Source: Verrucomicrobiota bacterium (GTDB lineage Bacteria; Verrucomicrobiota; Verrucomicrobiia; Verrucomicrobiales; Akkermansiaceae). From it: DNA of 9,754 nt. The translations under genes and the position numbers were made by a program. The notes under the pieces were generated by a model. That model did not search any database. It had not been told where the DNA came from and saw nothing but the letters and a program-made list of their open reading frames with translations. The DNA is taken from NCBI GenBank assembly GCA_008932955.1, contig WBXE01000087.1:1-9754 (forward strand), in the 5' to 3' direction. This document shows positions 7,101 to 9,754 of this stretch, piece after piece (the first letter of the stretch is position 1; each line of letters begins with the position of its first letter).

Positions 7101-9279
7101 TCGTCGGCAACCAGACCCTATAACGATTGGTGCCGGCTTGTCCAAACGCACCGAGACCGCCCGCATCGGCAAACGGGATGAGTTGGACTCCTATCGGCGC
7201 ACCCATTGTGCCCGTTAGGGTGACTTCGCGCTGGACGGCATTGATATGAAACACCCGGGCTTGGGGCCAATTCTTGTCGTATGCCGGGGCTGGCTGCGGC
7301 GTGATCCCCAGCGCGGTCACCGAGGGATTGGCTATCGTGCCCACTCCGCTAACCTTCTGGGTTCCTCCCAGCAACGCTTCATCTGCCGCCAACACCAGTG
7401 GCCCATACATGACGGCGACCTTCCCTGCGTTCAGGTGGTCACCGGCAATCACCCGCGGCGTCAGCGTGAGATCCAGCTCCACGGTGTCGCCGTTGGCCCA
7501 GACTCGATTGATGGTGGCATAGCCGTCAGCACCGACCGTCGGCGTCACCAGATTGCCATTGACCTTAGCCGTCCATACATTGCACCAGTCCGGGATTCGC
7601 GCCTTGAGGGCGAATGGGGCTGTTGACTCGGTATTCACCGTGATGTCGATTTTGCTGTCACTGGGATAAGCCGTTGCTGTGGTCAGCGCGACCGGCGAGC
7701 CGCTGCGCAGAGTCAGATTCGCGGTGCCGGAATTGTAGAGATTGACCACCACGCCATCGGCATCGACGCTCTGCGAGAAGGTTGGTATGAGGGCAACTCC
7801 ACGCGGGCCGCTGGAGAGACAGCAGCACCCGTCCTGAACCTTGGTGTATGGTTTCTTTCCTTCATGTTGCACGTAGTAGCCCCATGCGGAGCCATCGGGT
7901 TTCTGCGCCCCTAACAACTGATTGATTACCGTTTTCTCGAGCTGCTCAGCATATTGAGCCTTACCCGTCAGCCGCAAGAGCTGCGCATTGAACTGGAGCC
8001 ATGAGACCGTCACGCAGGTCTCGCAGATATTATTGGTGTTGGGCAGATTAAAGTCAGTCGAGAAGCCTTCATAGACACTTGCACCGCCGGTAAGATAAAG
8101 CCGCTTGTTCACGATGTCCTGCCAAGCGTTGGTCGCGGCTTGCAGCAGCGTGGCGTCACCCGTCGTGCGATACATCTCCAAAATGCCATTGATACAGGAG
8201 AGCATTTCGTAGGCCTTGCCGTTGCCGATCGTGTTGACCCCTCCCCCGGCGAGCAAAGTGGAAACAATCTTTGGCCCGCCCGGTTCTTCATATGCCCGGA
8301 GGATATAATTGCAAAAATCTAAGTAACTCTGTTGGCCCGTCAGCCGGTATAAGAGCACCATCGGCTCCAGCACGCTGCCTGGCGCCATACCGAAGGAATA
8401 GTAGGGTGAATGGATGATGTCGAGCTGGCCCTGGCCGGTGCCGAAGGTCTTGCAGAGCAGATCACCGATGGCCTGGCAGGCCAGCAGCGGCGTGGTGTTG
8501 CCGGTGTATCGCATGTAGGTGATGAGACCGATCAGGTTGTATTTATGCGACCAAACATCCCATCCGTCCCAGTAATGTGCTGGGAGATAGGTGCCGAGAT
8601 AGCCGTTAGGTAGTTGGCAGGCCAGCAGTTCGGTGGCGACGTAATCGAGTTTCTGGCGGAGTACCGGGTCGCCGGTGTTGACCCAGGCCAGCGTGGCGGC
8701 ATGCAGCCATTTACCGACATGCTCACCGTCATAGCCAATGGCACCCGTGATGTCCGGCCTATTTTTGAAACTGACCAGCAGGCGATCCAAATCCTTCTGC
8801 ACCAGAAGATTCGTCTCGTTCGCCAAAATCCGCGAGCCGATCATACCGGAGCCGGACAGTTGCACGCGATCAGGAATCTGAAAATCCTGCCGATCCGTCA
8901 CGGCGCAGGACACCACTTCCGCTATCGGCATGTTCATGCCCTGCGGCGTCGGCAGCACCTTGATCGTCAAGGTATCATTGATCGTCCCGCCTGCATAACT
9001 CGCGCTGATGGTCACTTTGCTGGTGCCCGTCGCCGTGGGCGTGCCGCTGATGAGTCCTGTCGAGGGGTTCAGGCTGAGTCCAGCGGGCAGACCGCTCGCG
9101 GTGTAACCGGTAGGACTGGTGGTGACGGCAGCAATCTGATAGCAGAAATCCACCCCCTGGTTGCCCATTGCGTTCAACGCGCTGGTGATGGCAGGCCCGG
9201 CGGACTGGGCGGAAAGCTTGCCGGTCAGCAAGAGCATGATGGCGAGACACGGCAGGCATAAAAAATATTTAAACTTCAT
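1105..9279 (-). CDS. Giant secreted multimodular glycosidase: GH127 plus twin beta-helix, with duplicated Ig/discoidin/PATR scaffold
   Basis: The protein has 2724 residues. I chose ATG 9279 because it opens a clear signal peptide (MKFKYFLCLP, hydrophobic core, LSAQ near 22-25) and has a GAGGTGA ribosome site 11 bases upstream. An in-frame ATG at 9435 would put 52 Arg/Pro-rich residues before the signal peptide. Domain order: putative Ig (27-108), GH127 (115-735), discoidin-like (738-890), PATR beta-strand array (891-1326), second Ig (1327-1410), two pectate-lyase-superfamily beta-helix segments (1416-1725 and 1729-2060), F5/8 type C discoidin (2062-2191), second PATR array (2198-2645), and a C-terminal beta domain ending FYRVVVAP (2650-2724). 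It probably acts outside the cell or at its surface on arabinose-containing polysaccharides. PATR units are best known from autotransporter passengers, but there is no outer-membrane barrel here. The gene ends at TGA 1105-1107, against the rhamnosidase remnant. Family calls rest on motifs; the substrate is inferred. Confidence 0.93.
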   Translation of the reverse strand: MKFKYFLCLPCLAIMLLLTGKLSAQSAGPAITSALNAMGNQGVDFCYQIAAVTTSPTGYTASGLPAGLSLNPSTGLISGTPTATGTSKVTISASYAGGTINDTLTIKVLPTPQGMNMPIAEVVSCAVTDRQDFQIPDRVQLSGSGMIGSRILANETNLLVQKDLDRLLVSFKNRPDITGAIGYDGEHVGKWLHAATLAWVNTGDPVLRQKLDYVATELLACQLPNGYLGTYLPAHYWDGWDVWSHKYNLIGLITYMRYTGNTTPLLACQAIGDLLCKTFGTGQGQLDIIHSPYYSFGMAPGSVLEPMVLLYRLTGQQSYLDFCNYILRAYEEPGGPKIVSTLLAGGGVNTIGNGKAYEMLSCINGILEMYRTTGDATLLQAATNAWQDIVNKRLYLTGGASVYEGFSTDFNLPNTNNICETCVTVSWLQFNAQLLRLTGKAQYAEQLEKTVINQLLGAQKPDGSAWGYYVQHEGKKPYTKVQDGCCCLSSGPRGVALIPTFSQSVDADGVVVNLYNSGTANLTLRSGSPVALTTATAYPSDSKIDITVNTESTAPFALKARIPDWCNVWTAKVNGNLVTPTVGADGYATINRVWANGDTVELDLTLTPRVIAGDHLNAGKVAVMYGPLVLAADEALLGGTQKVSGVGTIANPSVTALGITPQPAPAYDKNWPQARVFHINAVQREVTLTGTMGAPIGVQLIPFADAGGLGAFGQAGTNRYRVWLPTSAIPPSLLLGGIESRSRQGNMLGSINDDLDSGWTVTWDNTLQTQDWYAVTLASPAKIGWVVFKQGWAGIDGGWFDTSGSNGQPQVQVQLTPGGAWETKGVLSDYPATTATNNRGLLVNQPFNCQFAQPLQAYGVRVIGVPASGIYPAQAYSSCSELQAFGSCPFYAWSNDSGDFLWSTSSLNWSGTTWKPGDSASFNLTGTGTITVSGTQIVGTDNGALSTPAITFDAPGHILTGGTLALPGSSVNSGSNSTITMNANAEIDSLINVGTGTINITGTATLTLSPGAGNTDTVKCLNLYGGNVSVNSGTLSITENTGLRVGASYLPVAAGLTVAGGAVNTTGAVFIQNGVLTVASGTYTHGGGPVVNAYSGTGAVNMNGGLFDLNWSLWVCNYGVGTVNLNGGTFISYGFYDQSGSGTVNFNGATVRPKDSRTTFTQTSTTSYYVQSGNAIFDTAGFDITVSANLLAGSPSGGLTKKGAGALTLTGTNTYNGLTTVTAGTLQLDGSTAGNLLVQAGARLTGNGTIGQNLTVASGGVAQLNGDTFALNGSITNNGLIILSISNGSQFTGAGTSFVNNGTLTIITDGTFVPPPGFQNNGVITMRLSAPVISSTLSESGTQGAAFNYQIAATNSPTSFGASNLPAGLNVNTTTGLISGTPTATGTTTVTISASNAEGAGTNTLVITVTRAMLAPTFINTGSDTFVASAVVTAAPYNADSTGVTDATGAIQKAINAVGALNGGVVYLPAGKYRLNGSLGLPYGVTLAGANNGNAETLLLAYYGQGHPDTAPLINSWGGETGIIGLSFFYPAQNPAAPVPYAATIGGVFIATVDHVTLYNSYHGIVPMYFNAICISNVKGTVLSAGIMGNMSSEFSWMHDVTFSPNIWINAAAALTGSAMPPGDQAALTAYVAANCTGLEFERIDGIAIMRYSAEGSKTPVRLRPNPQYDNGANGFGAVVCGWPTARKEVSWDPWYYGMHYVNLDQVPEASGSTYAFAATPMPPKLDAGSFFNVTCAPYNAAGDGVVDDTAAIANALSDAATHGGGTVYLPQGKYKLTSPLTIPTGVELRGAMGTGKIRESLECCTLYACCGQGAANPTTDTALITLAAGSGVRGFSIAYPQQAYDVSQLVNYPYAIRGAGANVWVVDMMIVNACYGIDLATVQCDNHLVRGLWGTAYYKGLAVGGGSVNGVLEHICFSFGPVESWPMAQSSYNPALEAFWETNCTAYQFGGAVGEKTWGLDSFDPNLHFEFAATGGGMQHAEFWQTMHDVGHRANILCDGGSDIKFFGYFGTGSGRGVYNWLEVAGSFAGPISFYGKAIQQTFINHPYDFTSAQVAFHDELSLTEGKAVSASGGSNPSNVADRNPSTLWIAPSGNTLTIDLGAVKMINRFAIENAGLFLPENLNTTVAQLNVSIDGVSFVKAGNCDNGTYPRAWYDVPIAPIQARYVQLAVTGAGADGSIRVASLQVFEDTFPEPIVEWRNNSGSFLWDASSLNWAGAAWAPGNSAVFGATGVGTINVRGTPIVGTDNGSLSTPAITFNTPGYKLTGGALSLPGSSANSGSHSTIAMNADAEIDSLINVGAGSFNLTGTAMLTLSPGAGNTDTLGALNLYGGGVSFNSGCVAMSSLVNYASSIVNFNGGTVKATSNNNSYISPGSGTLSCFVQSGSAIFDTAGFDVTVSASLLAGSPSGGLTKNGAGALTLAAYNNYTGPTTINAGTVIVGWWGSIYGSSVVNILGGSLDLNGQGTVAGYPIITPISLQGGALQNGMVTYSGGNFNIECGMEASNAVLADRSAQWSGYAAGLIKTTANTAILAGSNTYTGLTSINAGTLQLDGSIVGNLTVQAGGRLTGSGTIGGNLSVASGGVAQFNGATFAVNGVITNNGLVILSNGAHFTGTSSSFVNNGTLDIITAGAFTPPPGFQNRGVIIDSSAVRVTSVAKSGSSVTVRINSNTGHVYQLQYSPTLNGGTFANIGVPQTGATGATLVFSDPAARGSSGFYRVVVAP
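1108..1332 (-). other. C-terminal beta domain, possible surface-sorting or attachment domain
   Basis: Residues 2650-2724 form a compact strand-rich tail with the signature VYQLQYSPTLNGGTFANIG, a Gly/Thr-rich turn, LVFSDPAARGSSGFYRVVV and the last residues AP. Tails with YxLQYS...D...FYR at the very end recur, to my knowledge, on many large secreted proteins of Verrucomicrobiota and relatives. There is no LPxTG motif, no PEP-CTERM motif, no transmembrane helix and no barrel. The role in sorting is inference only. Confidence 0.6.
1345..2688 (-). repeat. PATR beta-strand array, copy B
   Basis: Residues 2198-2645 repeat copy A in three blocks: 2200-2341 (nt 2257-2682), 2384-2422 (nt 2014-2130) and 2538-2646 (nt 1342-1668). 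In the first block about 100 of 142 positions are identical by my count, including the run IVGTDNG..LSTPAITF. The offsets are 1307, 1213 and 1324 residues. So copy B has 94 fewer residues in its first gap and 111 more in its second. The extra segment (residues about 2424-2537) begins at NNYTGPTTINAGT and ends just before NTYTGLTSINAGT, which marks it as one extra PATR unit. Confidence 0.87.
2707..3096 (-). other. F5/8 type C (discoidin) carbohydrate-binding module
   Basis: Residues 2062-2191 show the discoidin pattern: KAVSASGGSNPSNVADRNPS then TLWIAPSGNTLTIDLGAV, the central strand INRFAIENAG, VSIDGVSFVKAG, ARYVQLAV, and the end GSIRVASLQVFE. This is the CBM32-like fold that commonly targets galactose-type or other sugar ends on secreted glycosidases. 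It follows the twin beta-helix directly, as the other discoidin-like module follows GH127. Confidence 0.85.
3100..5034 (-). other. Twin pectate-lyase-superfamily right-handed beta-helix module
   Basis: Two segments, residues 1416-1725 and 1729-2060, each begin with the superfamily opening. The first has APYNADSTGVTDATGAIQKA, then GGVVYLPAGKYRLNGSLGLP and YGVTLAGA. The second has APYNAAGDGVVDDTAAI, then GGTVYLPQGKYKLTSPLTIP and TGVELRGA. Two successive helices of this kind are the architecture of GH55 exo-beta-1,3-glucanases, and tandem copies also occur in phage-type and pectin-active enzymes. I cannot identify the catalytic residues, so lyase, hydrolase or pure binding all remain open. The second helix has two Cys pairs (residues 1804-1805 and 1810-1811) where the first has LLL and YY. 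It sits in the place that GH127 occupies in the first half, so a catalytic role is plausible. Confidence 0.75.
5050..5301 (-). repeat. Second putative-Ig (He_PIG) module, paralogous to residues 27-108
   Basis: Residues 1327-1410 read as a complete putative-Ig domain with the core LPAGLNVNTTTGLISGTP then TATGTTTVTISASNAEG. The first Ig copy (residues 27-108, nt 8956-9201) has LPAGLSLNPSTGLISGTP then TATGTSKVTISASYAGG. The two are plainly duplicates. Each one opens a half of the protein and sits directly before the catalytic module, so it probably works as a spacer or binding domain. Confidence 0.88.
5302..6609 (-). repeat. PATR beta-strand array, copy A
   Basis: Residues 891-1326 form a Gly/Ser/Thr/Asn-rich array of autotransporter-associated beta-strand (PATR) type. 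The hallmark is GGLTKKGAGALTLTGTNTYN followed by GLTTVTAGTLQLDG (1197-1230), then GNGTIGQNLTVASGG. Three blocks are shared with copy B: residues 893-1034 (nt 6178-6603), 1171-1209 (nt 5653-5769) and 1214-1324 (nt 5308-5640). Copy A also has a private section (about 1036-1157) with three rung-like units, GAVNMNGG, GTVNLNGG and GTVNFNGA, spaced 21-24 residues apart. This suggests an elongated parallel beta-helix stalk. Confidence 0.85.
6610..7068 (-). other. Discoidin-like (galactose-binding-like) module following GH127
   Basis: Residues 738-890 have the features of a diverged discoidin jelly roll: DSGWTVTWDN where discoidins often have a defined 'W' strand, then DWYAVTLASPAKIGWVVFKQ for the central strand pair, VQVQLTPGGAWE, then AYGVRVIGV and the closing SCSELQAFG. 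The second half of the protein has a clearer F5/8 type C domain in the same relative place, closing with VASLQVFE. It probably binds carbohydrate next to the glycosidase. Weak similarity means another beta-sandwich is possible. Confidence 0.6.
7075..8937 (-). other. GH127 (DUF1680) beta-L-arabinofuranosidase-type catalytic module
   Basis: This covers residues 115-735 of the giant protein, close to the usual ~620-650 residues of the family. In the characterised enzyme HypBA1, zinc is held by Glu338, Cys340, Cys417 and Cys418, Cys417 is the nucleophile and Glu322 the acid/base. All have counterparts here: Glu404 in VYEGFSTDF, then Glu420 and Cys422 in NICETC, then Cys486-Cys487 in GCCCLSSGPRG. 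The 404-to-420 spacing equals the 322-to-338 spacing, and the Arg six residues after the second Cys is also kept. Further family segments are GEHVGKWLHAA (185-195), an alpha/alpha barrel rich in LLRLTG-type helices, and the beta-sandwich sequence KARIPDWC (559-566). The module should be active and retaining. GH127 also contains enzymes for other sugars, such as an aceric acid hydrolase, so terminal beta-L-arabinofuranose is the likely substrate but not a certain one. Confidence 0.88.
8956..9201 (-). repeat. First putative-Ig (He_PIG) module
   Basis: Residues 27-108 follow the signal peptide directly. The family core GLPAGLSLNPSTGLISGTPT is present, followed by a TATGTSKVTISAS strand and a closing NDTLTIKVL. 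It is the paralogue of the module at 5050-5301 and marks the start of the first half of the duplicated scaffold. Confidence 0.88.
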
Positions 9280-9290
9280 CGCTGGTGAAT

Positions 9291-9297
9291 TCACCTC
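9291..9297 (-). promoter_or_regulatory. Shine-Dalgarno site deciding the start of the giant gene
   Basis: On the minus strand the sequence GAGGTGA lies 11 bases before ATG 9279. It is the only good purine-rich ribosome site near the 5' end. Together with the signal peptide that begins at 9279 it supports this start over the in-frame ATG at 9435. Confidence 0.7.
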
Positions 9298-9342
9298 GGT
9301 TGTGACCAGAGGAGCTTGTAGCCGCCGGCGGTCATGGCTGCG

Positions 9343-9370
9343 GCGGGAGTTGGCAGGCGGGAGTTGGCAG
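9343..9370. repeat. 14-bp tandem duplication in the leader
   Basis: GCGGGAGTTGGCAG occurs twice head to tail (9343-9356 and 9357-9370), followed by a partial GCGGG. On the minus strand it reads CTGCCAACTCCCGC, two C-rich heptads. It lies in the 5' leader of the giant gene between the candidate promoter and the ribosome site. A GC palindrome, CCGCCGGCGG, lies next to it at 9322-9331. Confidence 0.85.
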
Positions 9371-9457
9371 GCGGGGTGGGTCGAGCGTGGGTTTGGCTCA
9401 TTGGCTGCGTGGGGGCTGTGGTATTTTAAATTCATTCCGCAGCTCGCGGTAAGTTGT

Positions 9458-9486
9458 AGTTTAGTGGCGCGGCAACAAACTGTAAA
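9458..9486 (-). promoter_or_regulatory. Candidate sigma70-type promoter for the giant gene
   Basis: On the minus strand TTTACA (9481-9486, five of six to the consensus) is followed after exactly 17 bases by TAAACT (9458-9463, four of six). Transcription would begin near 9451 and give a leader of about 170 bases before ATG 9279. Immediately upstream of the -35 box lies the perfect 10-bp palindrome GCCATATGGC (9487-9496), a possible operator half or chance. Short motifs of this quality arise by chance, so confidence is low. Confidence 0.3.
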
Positions 9487-9536
9487 GCCATATGGCGGGC
9501 CACTGGAGGAGAAACCGCTGAAATCTAAAACCTAAC

Positions 9537-9601
9537 ATCCGCCATGTAGCGGCGCGTTGAGAGGGACGAAGGCCGAGCCTGCATCGCGGAGCCACTCTTC
9601 G
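9537..9601. other. 65-bp GC-rich island bounded by heptads
   Basis: A 65-base segment is bounded on one side by ATCTAAA-ACCTAAC (9523-9536) and on the other by three ATCTAAA heptads (9602-9622). Its base composition differs sharply from the A-rich flanks. It holds a short inverted repeat CCGC/GCGG around 9539-9552. It may be a small dispersed intergenic repeat of this genome, but that needs other copies to confirm. No gene is supported in it. Confidence 0.4.
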
Positions 9602-9754
9602 ATCTAAAATCTAAAATCTAAAAAGCCAAAAGCCAAAAGCCAAAAGCCAGAAGCCAAAAGCCAGAAGACAAAAGCCAGAAGCCAAAAGCCAAAAGCCAGA
9701 AGCAAGAAGCCAGAAGCCAGAAGCCAGAAGCCAGAAGCCAGAAGACAGAAGCCA
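9602..9754. repeat. Heptanucleotide tandem array, continuing past the window edge
   Basis: Three ATCTAAA units (9602-9622) are followed in the same phase by eighteen full AAGCCAA/AAGCCAG-type units and a six-base partial one (9623-9754). Differences are substitutions only: A or G at the last base, two AAGACAR units, and one AAGCAAG. No insertion or deletion breaks the 7-base phase. There is no spacer-repeat structure, so it is not a CRISPR array. It lies upstream of the candidate promoter of the giant gene. Confidence 0.95.

Noticed and set aside
8614..9261. A 215-codon open frame on the plus strand, and other long plus-strand frames opposite the giant gene
   Set aside because: They mirror a GC-rich coding strand, show no domain motif, and lie opposite well-supported GH127, PATR or beta-helix sequence.
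1105..9279. Classical type V autotransporter
   Set aside because: PATR motifs are present, but no C-terminal beta-barrel follows; the protein ends in a 75-residue soluble-looking beta domain.
9280..9435. In-frame ATG at 9435 as the start of the giant protein
   Set aside because: It would place 52 Arg/Pro-rich residues, encoded by the 14-bp repeat and GC-rich leader, before a standard signal peptide. ATG 9279 has the GAGGTGA site and the signal peptide.
9602..9754. CRISPR array
   Set aside because: The units are 7 bases with no spacers; it is a simple tandem repeat.
1..9754. tRNA, rRNA, insertion sequence or riboswitch
   Set aside because: No cloverleaf, transposase motif, terminal inverted repeats or known aptamer core could be recognised on either strand.

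Overview
The window looks like part of a polysaccharide-degradation locus from a Verrucomicrobiota-like bacterium, or a related member of the PVC group. This is inferred from gene content: a huge secreted protein built of putative-Ig, discoidin and PATR beta-strand modules, a DUF2341 protein, signal peptides ending in S-A-Q, no Gram-positive anchor and no autotransporter barrel, and short heptanucleotide repeats upstream of the gene. No rRNA or marker gene is present, so the phylum is not proven. All genes read on the minus strand, so the biological order runs from high to low coordinates.

Region 9280-9754 is non-coding. It holds a phase-perfect heptanucleotide array (9602-9754, running off the window edge), a 65-bp GC-rich island between heptads, a possible sigma70-type promoter beside a 10-bp palindrome (9458-9496), a 14-bp tandem duplication (9343-9370) and a Shine-Dalgarno sequence (9291-9297). 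Region 1105-9279 is one gene for a 2724-residue secreted protein. It has two parallel halves. Half one is Ig, GH127 glycosidase, discoidin-like, PATR array. Half two is Ig, twin pectate-lyase-like beta-helix, discoidin, PATR array. A short C-terminal beta domain follows. The same non-catalytic scaffold therefore seems to have been duplicated around two different carbohydrate-active modules.

Directly after its stop codon, in another frame, lies the C-terminal tail of an alpha-L-rhamnosidase-like enzyme (773-1102). It lacks nearly all of the protein and is interrupted by an in-frame TGA just before its family-typical SGLLGPV end. After a further 13 bases begins a secreted DUF2341/LamG-like protein (759 down to 1), cut by the window edge.

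Together these suggest secreted or surface-bound attack on arabinose- and rhamnose-containing plant or algal pectin-like polymers. The giant protein would combine L-arabinofuranosidase-type exo-cleavage with a beta-helix activity, held at the substrate by discoidin and beta-strand modules. The substrate is inferred from family membership only. The most unusual points are the duplicated scaffold, the abrupt junction between the giant gene and the rhamnosidase tail, and the uninterrupted heptad array.
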